Origin: Kibdelosporangium sp. MJ126-NF4
GTDB taxonomy: Bacteria > Actinomycetota > Actinomycetes > Mycobacteriales > Pseudonocardiaceae
Length of the DNA stretch: 64,000 nt
Assembly: GCF_000826545.1 (NCBI RefSeq)
Contig: NZ_CDME01000014.1
Location: 496,001 to 560,000 of the forward strand
Reading direction: 5' to 3'
Both the position numbers and the translations under genes were made by a program. Shown piece after piece: positions 25,331-40,300 of the stretch. Positions within the stretch are counted from its first letter, which is position 1. Every line of letters starts with the position of its first letter. The notes below the pieces were generated by a model. The model was given only the letters and a program-made list of their open reading frames with translations. It was not told the origin of the DNA and made no database searches.

Positions 25331-28300
25331 CGGCACTCCTCGGCCATCGCCCGCAGGGCGTGGCTGAACCGGTCGACCATCGCTTCGACCGTGCCACGCC
25401 GGTAGGCGTCGGTCCGGAAGTACCAGGTGAAGCCGAGCCGCCCGTCGCCGACCTCGCCGACGATGTCGATCAGGTGCTCCGGCTGGGCCGACTCGTCCTG
25501 CTCACGGCCGATCGACGTCTTCACCGCGCGGTAGAGCCGTGTCGCCGTGTCCGCGCCGCCGGAGTCGAACTGGCCGAGGTAGTTGAACGACACCTGGGGG
25601 CGTGGCGTGGGTGGCAGGCGATCGGTCAGGTAGCGCAGTGGCCCGTAGCCGAAACCGTTGCGGGGCACCGCGCGCAGCTGCCTGCGCACCGCTTTGACGA
25701 TGTCGCGCCAACTGCCGTTGGGGACGGCCACACTGACCGGGAACATCGACGTGAACCAGCCGACCGTTCGGGACAGGTCCACGTCGTCGAGGATGTCCTC
25801 GCGGCCGTGGCCTTCCAGGTCGATCGACACGAGATCGCCGTCGGCGCGTTCGCTCAGGGCCCAGGTGCAGGCGGCGAGCAGCACGTCGTGCAGTCCGGTG
25901 CGGTACGCGGTCGGCGCTCCCCGCAGCAAGGCACCAGTGTCTTCTGCGCTCAGAAGCATCCCCACCGACTCCACCCCGCCGCATGCCGCGCAACGAAGGC
26001 CACCTTCGGTGCCTTCCGCGCAACAAAGGCCACATTGGTTGCACGCAGAAGGGGGGTTGTCGACGGGCAGATCGATAACCCGAACTCCGGACCAGAAGGC
26101 GATTTCCTGGTCGAGCCCACCGCTGTCGACGTGCTCAGCGAGCCGGTGCGCCCAGTCTCGGAACGAGGTGGTCTTCGCGCCGAGATCGATCGGATCGCCG
26201 CGAAGTACCTGGTGGTAGGCGGTGTCGAGGTCGTCGAGCAGCACCCGCCACGACACCCCGTCGACCACGAGGTGGTGAACGACCACCAAGAGGTGCGGCT
26301 GCGGACCGTCGAACAGCACCGCCTTGAGCAGGGGCCCAGTGCCCAGGTCGAAGCTCGCGTGCACCGAGTCCGCGATCGCTTCCCTGTCCCCGTCCTGAAC
26401 GACCTGGAGCACGTCGACCGCGGTGACAGGAGCGTTCTCCTGCGTCCACACGCCATCCGCGTGCGCGAACCGCATGCGGAGCGCGTCGTGGTGCACCAGA
26501 AGAGCACCGATCGCGGCGCGCAACGCGTCGAGATCGACCTCGGAGGTCAGCTCGACCAGGTGCGACTGGTTGAAGTGGTGCGGATTGCCGTGGCGTTCGG
26601 CGAAGAACCAGCGCTGGATCGGGGTGAGCGGGACTGGTCCGACGACCGGGGCGCGGTCGTCGTCGGTGGTCTCGATCACGGTCACCAGCGGTGCCATCGA
26701 CGCGATGGTCTGGTGCAGGAACACGTCCTTCGTCGCGACCCGCAGCCCCGCCTGGCGTGCCCTGGCGACCACCTGGATGCTCAGGATCGAGTCGCCGCCC
26801 AGCTTGAAGAAGCTGTCGTGCACGCCGACTTTGGGCAGCCCGAGCACGTCGGCCCAGATAGCGGCCAACGCTGTCTCGACCGGCCCGGAGGGGGCGACAT
26901 AGCCCTCGTCCGCTGCTATCTCGGGCGTCGGCAGCGCGGACCGGTCGACCTTGCCGTTCGGGCTCACGGGCAGGTCGTCCAATGCCACGAACGCGGCCGG
27001 GATCAGATATTCGGGCAGGCTCCGGCCGAGGAAATCCCGGACGTCGGCGGGCACTTCGGGCACGGTGTACGCGACCAAGCGCTTGTGCCCGTTGTCCTCC
27101 CGGACCACCGCGACGCACGAGCGCACCGAGGGATGTGTGCGCAGTGCCGACTCGACCTCGCCGAGTTCGATCCGGAAGCCGCGGATCTTGACCTGGTCGT
27201 CGGCGCGGCCGAGGAACTCCAACTCCCCGCTCGTGGTCCACCTGACCAGGTCGCCGGTCCGGTACATCCGGGAGCCGTCGCCGGACGGGTTGGCCACGAA
27301 CCGTTCCGCGGTCAGCCCCGGCCGTTTCAGGTAGCCACGGGCCAGGCCGAGGCCGGACACGTACAGCTCACCGGCGACACCGATCGGAACCGGCCGCAGG
27401 CGCGCGTCCAGCACGTGCACCTGGGTGTTCCAGATCGGTCGGCCGATCGGCGGCGCACCGCCGCCCGGTGTCAGCGGCGAACTCCACGACGTGACCACAG
27501 TGGACTCGGTCGGGCCGTAGGCGTTGATCATGCGGCGGCCGGTGGACCACCGGGCGACCAGTTCGGCGGAACACGCGTCGCCGCCGACGATCAGGCACCG
27601 GAAGTCCGGCAACGGTTCCTCGGGCAGAGTGGCCAGCGCGGCCGGTGGGATCAGTGCGTGTGTCACCCGCTTGTCCCGCAACACTTCCGCCAGGTGTTCG
27701 CCCAGCAACGGCCCTGGTGGTGGGACGACCAGGCTCGCGCCGACGGGAAGGGACATGCAGAGTTCGAGCACGGACGCGTCGAAACTCGGTGACGAGAACT
27801 CCAGCACCCGATCCCCTGGCCGCACGTCGTAATGTGCGCGCTGTGCTGCGGTGAACGACGCCAGGCCCGCGTGGCTGACCACGACTCCCTTCGGCCGTCC
27901 GGTTGAGCCGGACGTGTAGATCACGTACGCCGGGTGCTCCAGCCGCCGGTCGACCGTGAGGTTGCCGGAGTCGCCCGCACAGTCCTGTGCCGAGGTGAGG
28001 ACCAGCACCGGGTCGGCGTCTGCCAGCATGAAGTCGATGCGTGCCTGGGGATAGGCTGGATCCACCGGCAGGAAAGCCGCTCCTGTCTTGGCCACCGCCA
28101 ACTCGGCGACGATGATGTCGACCGAGCGGGGCAGCATGACAGCGACGATCCGCTCCGGCGCGGCACCGCCTTCGACAAGACGGTGTGCCAGTCGGTTCGC
28201 GCGGGCGTTGAGTTCCGCGTACGTCATGGATCCGTCGTCGTGGACCAGCGCGGTCGCGTCGGGTGTGCGGGCCACTTGTGCTTCGACCAGTTCCGGGAAC

Positions 28301-31300
28301 GTCATCGGCGTGATGTCGCGGGCTGTGTCGTTCCACGCCGCGAACTGGTCCTGCTCACTACTGGTGAGCGTCGGGAGGTGGTCGAGTGGGCGGTGCGGAT
28401 CCGCCGCTGCCGCTTCGAGAACCATGGCCAGGTGCTCGGTGAACCGCCGGACCGTGGCTGTGTCGAACAGGTCCGTGTTGTAGGTGATGATTCCGCGCAG
28501 ACCTTCGGAGGTTTCCCGGAACTCGCACGTGAGGTCGAAACTCGCGGTCACCACGGGCAGGTCGACGTCCTCGGCGGTCAGCCCCGGCAGGTTGACCGCG
28601 CTGTCGGGCGTGTTCTGCAGGACGACCATGACCTGGAACAGCGGTGTCCTGCTGGTGTCCCGGTCGGGCTGGACCGCGTCGACAATGTGCTCGAACGGCA
28701 CGTCCTGGTGCGCGAACGCTTCCAGGACGGTTTCCCGGACCTCGCCGACGAAACCGGCGAACGTTCCGGTGTCGGCCACAGTGGACCGGAGCACGAGCGT
28801 GTTGACGAAGAATCCGGTCAGCTGTTCCAGTTCGGCGCGTTGCCTGCCCGAGGTGACCGTGCCGACGGCAATGTCGTCCTGGCCGGACCACCGCCGCAGC
28901 ACAAGTTGACACGCTGCGACGAGTGCCATGAACAGCGTGCTGTCAGGCATCTTCAGGCGGTCGGCGGTCTGCCGCGACACGTCGAACTCGACGATGTCGC
29001 CGTTGTCGGTGTGGACCGGCGGCCTGGGCCGGTCCGTGGGCACCTGCAGCGGCTCGACGCCGTCGAGGCGCCTGCGCCAGTAGTCGAGTTGCCTGCTGGT
29101 GTCCTGTTCTCGTTGCCACGCGGCGAAGTCGGCGTACTGGATCGGCAACTCCGGTAGGTCGGCCGGGATGCCGGTGAGTTCGGCTCGGTACAGCTCGGCG
29201 AGGTCGCGCATCAGGACGCCGCCGGACCAGCCGTCGGTGACGATGTGGTGCATGATCAAGCCGAGCACGTGCTCGTCCGGTGCGATCCTGAGCAGGCGGG
29301 CCCTGAGCAGCGGACCGGTTGTGAGGTCGAACGGCACGCGGCTTTCCGCCACCAGCGCCTGTTCCGGATCGGACGTGTCCACCACGGACAGTGGAATCTC
29401 CCTCGATGCGTGCACGACCTGGACGCCTTTGCCGTCCACGGAGTCGAACGTCGTCCGGAGCGATTCGTGCCTGTCGACCAAGCGGTTCAACGCCCGCGCC
29501 AGCGCATCCCTGTCGAGTTCACCATGTAGGCGGACCGCCAACGGTGTCACATATTCGGTGCTGTCCGGGTCGAACTCGTGCAGGAACCACAACCGCTGCT
29601 GGGCATACGACAACGGCAACGAGCCATTCCTTGGCAGCACCGGAATAGTGGTGGCCGAATCGCGTGCGATCCCGGCCGCGAGGCCCGCGACGGTCGGTGT
29701 GTCGAACACGGCTCGTGCCGAGATGTCCGCGCCGAGCACGGCCCTGATCCTGGAGATCACCCGGATACTCAGGATCGAGTCCCCGCCCAGCTCGAAGAAG
29801 TTGTCCTGCGCGCCGACTCGGTCCACACCGAGCAGGTCGGCCCAGATCTCGGCGATGGCCTGCTCGACCGCGGTCCCCGGCTCGACGTACCCGATCTGCT
29901 CGACGGTCGGATCCGGCAAGGCCCGGTGGTCCAGTTTTCCGTTGCTCGTCAACGGGAGCACGGCCAGCCCAACGAACGCGGACGGCACGAGGTAGTCGGG
30001 CAGCATCCTGGTCGCGAAGTCCCGCAGCGCCGGATCGACCTCCGGAACGACATAGGCGAGAAGCTTCTTGTCCCGGGCGATCACGGCGATGTCCGTGACG
30101 CTCGGGTGCGCGGCCAGCACGGCGGCCACCTCGCCGGGCTCGATCCGGAAGCCCCGGATCTTGACCTGGTCGTCGGTCCGGCCGAGGTACTCCAGCACTC
30201 CGGTCCACCGCACCACGTCACCGGTGCGGTACATGCGTTCCGACGGGACGAACGGGTCGGCCACGAACCGTTGCGCGGTGAGACCGGGCCGGTCCAGGTA
30301 GCCACGCGCGACTCCGGCACCGGCGATGTACAACTCCCCCGGAACTCCCGCTGGTACCGGACGCAGCCGGTCGTCGAGCACGTACGTGCGGGTGTTGTCC
30401 AGTGGTCGTCCAATGGGGACGGAGTCGGTGATGTGGTCGACCGGATGGCAGGTGGCGAACGTCGTGGTCTCGGTCGGGCCGTAGCCGTCAACGACGGTGA
30501 GGTCGGGACAGGCCGCGCGGACGCGTCGGATCGCCGACGCGGGCACGGCTTCACCGCCCGTCCACACCTCACGGACACCGTCGAGGCAATCCGGATCATC
30601 CGCGGCGACCATGCGGAACAATCCGACTGTCAGCCACAACGCGGTCACACCCCGGTCGGTGACCATGCGCCGAATCAGCGCGGTGTCCACCTCGCCCGGT
30701 GGCGCGACGATCACCGAGCCGCCGTTGAGCAGCGGCACCCAGATCTCGTAGGTCGACGCGTCAAACGCTTGCGGCGAGTGGAAAAGCACCCGCTCGTGGT
30801 CTCGCAGCCGTTGTTCCTGTGTCAGGGCGACGACGTCACGGTGCCGGACAGCGACGCCCTTCGGCTTGCCGGTCGATCCTGACGTGTACATGACGTACGC
30901 CAACTGGTCGGGGTGCACCCGGATGCCGGGATCGTGCACGGGGCCGTCCGGGTTGATCTGGACAGTGGTTCCACTGTGGATCTGTTTGGCCACTGCCTGC
31001 CAGGACTCGTCGGTCACCAGAACCGAGACACCGGCCTCGACCAGCAACGACCGCAACCGGTCCAGCGGTGCCCGGCTGTCCAACGGCAGAGCCGCACCGC
31101 CCGACTTGGCGATCCCCACCAGCGCGACCACGAGATCGGTCGAGCGTTCCATCAGGACGCCCACTCGCTCGTCGGGCTGGACACGCAACTGGTGAGCCAC
31201 CCTGTTGGCACGAGTGTTGAGTTCCTGGTACGTCAACGTGTCGACCGCCGGTGCGTCTGGTGTCCGCTCGACCTGTGCCGCAAAAAAGTCCGGAATGGAC

Positions 31301-34300
31301 ACCTCCGGCACGCCGGTCACTGGGCCCGTCCACTCGGCCAGCAGGCGTTCCTGCTCGGTGTCGGTCATCCACGGCAGGTCGTGCACCGGTTGGTCGAGTG
31401 CGTCGGGCATCGCCGCGACCAGGAGGCGCAATCGTGTGGCCATTCGTTCGATCGTCGTGGCGTCGAACAGGTTCGGGTCGTAGGCGAGTTCGATGTGGAG
31501 TTGCTCGTCGAGATAGGCGCGGACCGTCAGCGGGAAGTTCGTGGTGTCGATGCCGTCGAGTTCCTCGACATCCGGTGCGCCCGGGATGCTCTCCTCGCCG
31601 ATCGGGTAGTTCTCGAACGCCACCATGCTGTCGAACAGCGGCGCACCGGAGCGCACCTCGGACAGCGAGTGCGTCCGGCTCAGCGCGCTGAACTCGAACC
31701 GGCGCGATTCGGCCTGTGCCTGCTGGATCTCTGCGAGCCAGCGGGCGAGCGGCTGACGGTCGTCGACCGTGATCCTGGTCGGCACGGTGTTGATAAACAT
31801 GCCGATCATCGACTCGACGCCCGGCAGTTCGGCCGGACGACCGGACACCGTGGTCCCGAACAGCACGTCCCGTTCCCGGCTGTAGCGCGACAGCAGCAAC
31901 GCCCACGCGCCCTGGACCAGGGTGTTCACTGTGAGTCCGCGACGGCGTGCGACGTCGTGGAGCCGGTCGGACGTCACTGAGATCGACACGGCCGAACACG
32001 ACTCGCTCTGATGCGAGGCCCTCGGCTGCCGGTCGAACGGCAACGGTGTCGGGGCCTCGATCCCGGCGAGCACAGTGCGCCAGTGCCGGTCGGCCTCGTC
32101 GGTGTCCTGTCGAGCAAGCCAGTCCAGGTAGTCGCTGAACGGCCTGCGGGCGACCGGGGTGTGCTGTCCGGCGTACCGCTCGATGACCTCGGTGAACACC
32201 TGCGCGTTGCTCCACCCGTCCAGCAGCATGTGGTGGCAGGTCCAGACCAGGTCGACCTGGTTGTCCGGCTGCGGTGTGATCGCGAGGCTCATCATCGGTG
32301 CCGTGGTCACGTCCAACTGGTGCTCGGTGTTGACCGGCAGCGTGACGTTCTTGTGCACGATCTGGAGCGGATGGTCCACGCCGTGCCAGAGCGCCGACGT
32401 GCGCAGGATCGGGTGGGCGTCGACCGTCGCCTGCCACGCGTCGATGAGCCGCTGGACATCCGTGATGCCGGTGAGGCGCAACCGGGTCTCGTTGAAGTAC
32501 GCGTGGTTGTCGGTCAGGCTGTGGAACAGCATTCCCGCTTGGAGTGGCGTCAGCGGGTAGATGTCCTCCACATCGGGCCCGAGTTGGTCCAGTTGGTCCT
32601 GAGTCAGGTCGACCAGGGGGAAGTCCGACGGCGTGTACCCGCCTTCCGACTGTCCACAGTGCTCGATGATCTCCCGCAGGGCGGTGCGCACGTCCTCGGC
32701 GACCGCGTGGATGGTGTCCTGGTTGTGGATGTTGTCGGAGTACTCCCAGTCGAGACGCAGTTCGCCGTCCTCGATCGCTCCCGTGATGTCGACGAGGAAG
32801 CCGCGGTCGTGGTCGGGGGCGACGTCGGCGCCGATCCCCGGACCGGTGCCCCGGTAGAGCCCTTCCTGCTCCGATCCGCCCCACTGGCCGTGGTAGTTGA
32901 AGCAGACCTCGGGCAGGTCGCCGACTGTCTTCCGGCCGAGGTACTTCAGGGCCTCGTAGCTCAGGCCGCGATGGGGAACCGCGCGGAGCTGCTCCTTGAC
33001 CGACTTGAGTGTCCGGCCCCAGTCCGTGCCGGGAACCCGCAGCGTGACGGGGAACTGGGTGGTGAACCAGCCGACCGTCCGTGACACGTCGACGTCGTCG
33101 AAGACCTCTTCCCGGCCGTGGCCTTCCAGGGTCACAGCGACCTCGTCACGGCCGGTCCACCGGGCAAGCGCTCGGCCGAGGGCGCTCAGCAGCACGTCGT
33201 TGACCTGTGTCCGGTAGACGCCCGGCACGTCGTGCAGCAGGGCCGACGTCTCGTCCCGGCTGAGCCGGACCTGGACAGTCCGCGCGGACGCGGCGGTGTT
33301 CGGGCCTTGGCGATCGACCGGAATGCCCGTCGGCACCGTCTCCCAGTAGACGCCGCTGTCGGCGAAACCGCCTGACTGGGCGTGCTCGGTCAGCCGGTGT
33401 GCCCAGTGCCGGAAGGACGTGCTCGACGACCCGAGTTCCACCGCTTGCCCGGCAACGACCTGGTGGTACGCGGTCTCCAGGTCGGCCAGGAGGATCCGCC
33501 AGGACACGCCGTCGATCGCGAGGTGGTGCACGGTCAGGAACAAGGTGGGCCCGGGAAACAGGATCACTCGCAGCAACGGCCCTTGCTCGTAGTCGACGCT
33601 CGACTGGGCGGCCAGCGCGATCTCGTCCCGTGAGCCTTCTCCGGCCTGGCTGAAGAAGTCGACAGCCGGGCCGACGTCCTGGCGCCATTCACCGTTCTCG
33701 CTGAAGAACCGCGTCCGCAACGCCTCGTGGCGGTCCACCACCGCTCCCAGTGCAGCGCGGAGGGCTGCCTCGTCCACGTCGTCGACCAGGTCGATGACCA
33801 TCGACATCGTGAAGTGCCTGGGCGCGCCGTTGGCGAAGAACCAGTGCTGGATCGGCGTCAACGGCGCCGGTCCGGTGATCTCGGTCGCCTGCGGCGCCGC
33901 TGCCTCGGTGGTCACCGCTGCCAGGCGAGCGATTGTTTGGTGCAGGAAGACGTCCTTGGACGTGAGCTTCAGCCCGGCCTGCCGCGCACGGGACACGACC
34001 TGGATGCTCAGGATCGAGTCGCCGCCGAGCGCGAAGAAGTTGTCCTCGACGCCGACGGCGGGCACGTCGAACACCTCGGCCCAGATGTCAGCGAGCACTT
34101 GCTCGGTCGGGGTGCCGGGTGCCCTTGACGCATCCACAGTGAACTCTGGATCGGGCAGAGCACGCCGGTCCAGCTTGCCGCTGATGGTCAGCGGCAGCTG
34201 GTCGAGCTCGACGAACGCCGACGGCACAAGGTAGTCCGGCACGGTCTCGCCGAGATACTCGCGCAGCCCGGCCGTCGAACCGACCACGTACGCGACGAGC

Positions 34301-37300
34301 TTGTTGTCCCGCACGATCACGGCTGCGGCACGGACCTCGGGGCGGTCGAGCAGCCGCGCCTCGACCTCGCCCGGTTCGATCCGGAAACCGCGGATCTTGA
34401 CCTGGTCGTCCGTGCGGCCCAGGAACTCCACTCCCGCCGGGCCCCACCGGACGCGGTCCCCCGTCCGGTACATCCTCCCTGGCTCGAAGGGATCCGCCAG
34501 GAAACGCGAAGCGGTCAGCCCGGGACGGTTGAGGTAGCCGCGCGCGACCTGCGGTCCAGCGAGGTACAGCTCGCCCGGAACACCTTCCGGGACCGGTTGC
34601 AGCCAGTCGTCCAGTATGTACGCGCGTAGGTTGCGCAATGGCAGACCGATCACCGGACGATCGCCGACCACCCGACACGACAGGGCGTCCACTGTGCACT
34701 CGGTCGGTCCGTAGAAGTTGTACGCCTGAACATCGCGGAGTTGCTTCCACAGCGACACGTCGAGTGCCTCGCCGCCGAGCATCAGCACCCGGACGTGATC
34801 CAGCAGACCGGCCGGGATCAACTGCCGCAGGAACGACGGCGTCAGGTCGAGAAAGTCGATGTGCCGGGAAGCCACGTAGGACACCAGCGCGTCCGTGTCG
34901 CGGCGAACATCGTCGTCGATCAGGTGCAGCTCGTGTCCGCTTGCCAGCAGCACCAGCCCTTCCAGTGACGTGTCGAACGAGAACGCGGCCGTCAGCGCCA
35001 CTCGCATGTCCGGCGGGAACTCCGCGCGATGGTTGGCTACCAGGTTGACGAGTTGCCGGTGCTCGACGACGACACCCTTCGGCTTGCCCGTCGAGCCGGA
35101 CGTGTAGATGACGTACGCGGCGTGATCGCTGCGCAGCGCGGTCACCGGATCAGTAGTGTCCTCGGACTCCGGGATGTGGTCGAGGATCAGCAGTGGATCG
35201 ACGTCCGCACCGATGAAGTCCCTGCGCTCGGCGGGCAGGGCCGGATCGAGCGGCAGGTACACCGCGCCTGCCTTGAACACGGCCAGGATGGCCACGATCA
35301 TGTCTGGCGTGCGAGGCAGGGCAAGCGCCACGACCTGTTCCGGACCGGCGCCCTGCGCGATCAACCAGTGGGCCAGCCGGTTCGCCCGAGCGTTCAGCTC
35401 GGCGAAGGTGTAGACCTCGTCCTGGAACACCAACGCTGTCCGGTCCGGTGTCCGCACCACCTGGCTCTCGAACAACTCCGGATAGGTCGCGTCGGCAACG
35501 GGAAGCGCTGTCGTCGGGATCCGGTCGTCGGCGACCAGCAACTCCGCCGACCGGCGTTGGCCCGTGAGCCCGGCCAACAGCTCGTTCAAGTGGCCGACCA
35601 TGCGCTTGATCGTCTCCGGGTCGAACAGGTCGGTGTTGTACTCGACCGCACCGAGCAGCTCGCCGTCACGCTCCTCGAACTCGAATGTCAGGTCGCAAGC
35701 CGCGGAGACAACCGGAACGGTCACTTCCTCGACCGTGAGGCCGTCCAGCCGGGGCAGCGAATCGGGTGTGTTCTGCAGCAGGATCATCACGTCGAACAGC
35801 GGGTTGCGACTGGTGTCGCGGACCGGCTGGACGGCGTCGACAACCCGCTCGAACGGCACTTCCTGGTTGGCGAACGCGTTCAGCACGGTGTCCCTGACCG
35901 AGCCGAGGAGTTCGTCGAACTCGACCGTCATGTCCACAGTCGACCGGAGCACGAGCGTGTTGACGAAGAACCCGACGACCTGGTCGAGCTCGGCGCGTTC
36001 CCGGCCGGAGGCGACCGTTCCGATCGTGATGTCTCGCTGCCCCGAGTACCGCGCCAACAAGGCCTGGCACGCGGCGACCAGCGCCATGAACAACGTGCAG
36101 TCCTTCGACCGTGCGATCTCACGCAGCAGCACCGCGACCTCTGCTGGGACGACAAACTCGGTCATCGCCCCCGCCGATGTGAACACCGGTGGCCTCGGCC
36201 GGTCGGTCGGCAGTTCCAGGGGCTCGATCGCGTCGAGTGTCCTGCGCCAGTAGTCGAGCTGACCGGACAGGACTGGCTCGGACAGCCTGTCCCGTTGCCA
36301 CGCCGCGAAGTCGGCGTACTGCACCGGTACCTCGTCCAGCGGCGAACCGTTGTAGAGAGCGCTCAGGTCCTGGGCGAGTACGCCGGTCGACCACCCGTCG
36401 GTGATGATGTGGTGCAGGCTCAACACCAGCACGTGGTCCTCATCGGACATCCGGAGGACTGAGACACGGAACAGTGGTCCCGCGCCGAGGTCGAACGGCT
36501 TGCGGCTTTCGACGGCCAGGACACGATCGAGATCCTCCGAGGCCACCTCGATCACCGGCGCCTCGATGGCCATCGGCGGATGGATGACCTGGGTCTCGGC
36601 CTGGAACGTCGTCCGCAACGACTCGTGCCGCTCGACCAGACCGGTCAAGGCCCGGTTGAGCCGGTCCATGTCCAGTTCGCCACGCAGTCGCAGAACCGTC
36701 GGCGTGATGTACTCGGCACTGTCCGGTTCGAACTGGTCCAGGAACCACAACCGCTGCTGTGCGAACGAAAGGGGAACGACGTCACGGGACGCCCGCGGGA
36801 TCTGTTCCTCGTGCCCGACCAGTGGGATCACGGCGGCGAGGTCAGCCACAGTCGGGTTCTGGAAGACCACGCGCGGCGACAGCTGCACACCGAACTCCGC
36901 GCGCAGCCGGGACACCACGGTGATGCTGAGGATCGAGTCGCCGCCCAGTTCGAAGAAGTTGTCCTGGGCGCCGACGCGTTCGGCGCCGAGCACGTCCGCC
37001 CAGATCTCAGCCACCGCTGTCTCGCCACGGCCGATCGGCTCGACATACCCTTCGGCCGTGGAGAAGTCCGGTTCCGGCAGGGCACGCTTGTCCAGTTTCC
37101 CGCTTGTGGTCAGCGGAAGTTCGGCAAGCGGCACGAACGCGGCCGGAACCATGTAGTCGGGCAGGAGTTCGGCCAGGTGGGCGCGCAGGCCTTCGGTCCG
37201 GCCGACGACGTAGGCGATCAGCCTGCCACCGCGAGCGATCACGGCGGCGGCGGCCACGGCGGGATGCCCGGCCAGGCGTGCCTCGATCTCCCTTGGTTCG

Positions 37301-40300
37301 ATCCGGAAGCCCCGGATCTTGACCTGGTCGTCGGTGCGCCCGAGATACTCCAGGCCGGAGTCGGTCCAGCGCACCAGGTCCCCGGTCCGGTACATCCTGC
37401 CCGGCGCGAACGGGTTGGCCACGAACCGGTCCGCGGTCAGGCCGGGCCGGTTGAGGTAGCCGCGCGCGAGCTGGGATCCGGCCAGGTACAGCTCCCCCGG
37501 CACACCAGTCGGGACCGGTGACATCCGTGAGTCCAGGACGTAGGCGGCCTGGTTGGCCAAGGCGTGCCCGATGACCGGTTGGTCGCCGGTGATCCGGCAC
37601 GACACCGTGTCCACTGTGGCTTCTGTCGGGCCGTAGAAGTTGTACGCGTCCACGTCGGCGAGCTGTTGCCACAGCGATCGGTCCAGTGCCTCGCCGCCGA
37701 TCGACAACACTCGCGCGTGGTCCAACAGCCCGGCCGGGATCATCTGCCGCAGATATGACGGCGTCAGGTCGAGGAAGTCGATCCGGTTGTCGGCGACATA
37801 GCGGACCAGTTCGACCGGGTCCCGGCGCACATCGTCGTCAATCAGGTGCAGTTCGTTGCCCACTGCGAGCAACACCAGGCCTTCCAGCGAGGTGTCGAAC
37901 GAGAACGCCGCCGTCAGCGCCACTCGCATGTCCGGCGGGAACACCGAGCGGTGGTTGGCCACGAGATTGGCCAGGCCCCGCTGTTCGACGACCACGCCTT
38001 TCGGCAGGCCGGTCGAGCCGGACGTGTAGATGGTGTACGCCGCGTGGTGCGCCTGCGGTGGCGTTGGTTCCGCGTCGGACCAGCCGTCCAGTTCGGGGAG
38101 GGAATCCAGGACGACGACCGGGCTGGCGTCGGCGATCATCACGTCCACGCGGGACTGCGGCAGGTCCCGGTCGACGGGCAGGTACACCGCGCCTGCCTTG
38201 AACACCGCGAGGATCGCGGTGATCATGTCGGCGGTCCTCGGCATCTTCAGCGCCACGACCTGCTCATGTCCGGCGCCTTGCGCGATCAGCCAGTGCGCCA
38301 GCCGGTTCGCATGGGCGTTCAGCTCGGTGTAGGTGTACCGGTCTTCCCGGAACACCAGCGCAGTGCGATCCGGTGTGCGCGTGGCCTGCTCGCGGAAGAT
38401 CTCCGGGTAGGTCAGGTCCGGGACGTCCAGCGTTGCCCCGGCTCCCAGGTTCAGAACAAGCTCTTGCTCGCCCTGGGGCATCCACGGCACCTGGTCGAGC
38501 AGGACGGCGGGATCGAGGCTGGTGATGATCACGTCGAGCCGCTCGGCCATCCGCTGGACGGTCCGCCGGTCGAACAGCTTCGGGTCGTACGCGAGGTCCA
38601 GGTGAAGCTGGTCGTCCACATGGGCCGACAGCGTCAACGGGAAAGTCGTGTTGTCCGTGGCGTGGACACCGACCACACGCGGCTCGGTCGTGGCGTCGCT
38701 GAGCGGGTAGTTCTCGAAGACCACGACACTGTCGAACAACTGGCCGCCGGACTGGATCCGCGCCAGCGAGACGAAGTCGTGCCGCCGGGACTCGCTTTGG
38801 GCCGACTGCAGATCACGCAGCCAATCCGGCACAGTCCGCGAACCGGACACGTCGACACGAGCGGGCACGGTGTTGATGAACATGCCGACCATCGACTCGA
38901 CCCCGGCCAGTTCCGCGGGCCTGCCGGACACGGTGGTCCCGAAGACCACATCGGACCGGCCACTGTGCCTGCCGATCAGCAACGCCCATGCGCCCTGGAC
39001 GATCGTGTTGACGGTCAGTCCGTTGCCCTGCGCGAACTCACGCAGTCGGACCGCTGGGATCGTCAGCGTGACGGACTCCGTCGACTCGGCCTGATGCGCT
39101 TCCTGAGGCTGCCGGTCGTACGGCAACGGCGTCTTGCCATCCACATCGGACAGCAGGTCGCGCCAGTACTCCTGAGCGGCGGCGTGGTCCTGCGCGCCGA
39201 GCCAGCGGAGGTAGTCGCGGAACGGACGCCGGGCGATCGCCGGAGCACCGCGGTACTCCTCACAGACCTCGGCGAAAACCTGGGCTGTACTCCACCCATC
39301 CAGGAGGATGTGGTGCGAGGTCCAGGTCAGCCTGACTCGGTCGCTGCTCAACGGCTCGATGGCGATGCGGGTGAGCGGCGGTCGCGTCAGGTCGAACCCG
39401 CCTGGTCGTGGTTTCCCATACGTGACAGGCACGCCGACATCGCGGTGCACGACCTGCACGGGCTGGTCAACGTCCTCCCAACGCACACTCGTGCGCAACA
39501 CAGGCGTGCGGTCGACGACTCGCTGCCAGGCCGCGCCCAGCGCCTGGGGATCGGTGACGCCGTCCAGGACGATCTCGATCTCGTCGACGTAGGAATCCGG
39601 CTCGACCAGGCTGTGGAACAGCATCCCGGCTTGCAGCGGTGTCAGCGGGTACACGTCCTCGACCGTCGGCCCGAGCCGGTCCACCTGCTGTTGAGTGAGC
39701 TTGACCAGAGGGAAGTCCGATGGTGTGCGGCCGCCAGTGTCCGGTGACGCGCAGTGCTCGATAATCGCGCGCAACGCACCGAGGTAGCGCTCCGCGAGCA
39801 TGCCGACGGTGTGCTCGTCATGCACTTCGGGCGAATATTCCCAGGTCAGCGTCAGCTCACCGGCTTCGACAAGTCCCGTGACGTCGAGCAGGTACGTCCT
39901 CGGCTCGTTCTCGGCGACGTCCTGGCCGGGGCTTTCCCGCCTGCCGCGCACCAGACCGGCACCGGCGGCGAGATCGAACGTGCCGTGGTAGTTGAAGCAG
40001 ATCCGTGGCAGCTCACCGAACGCCTGGCCACCGAGGTACTTGAGCGCCTCGTAGCTCAGGCCGCGGTGTGGCACCGCACGCAGCTGTTCCTTGACGGACT
40101 TGAGCGTGTCGCCCCAGTCCTCGCCCGGCAGCCGCAGCACGACCGGGAACTGGGTGGTGAACCAGCCGATCGTCCTGGACAGGTCGACGTCGTCGAAGAT
40201 CTCCTCACGGCCGTGTCCCTCAACGGCGATCGCGACCTCGTCACGGCCGGTCCACTGCGCGAGCACCCGGCCGAGTGCGCTGAGGAGCACTTCGTTGACC

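Noticed and set aside
25327..26700. A thioesterase or reductase domain after the last module
   Set aside because: The C-terminus shows only E-domain motifs ending at the stop; no GxSxG or Rossmann segment follows.
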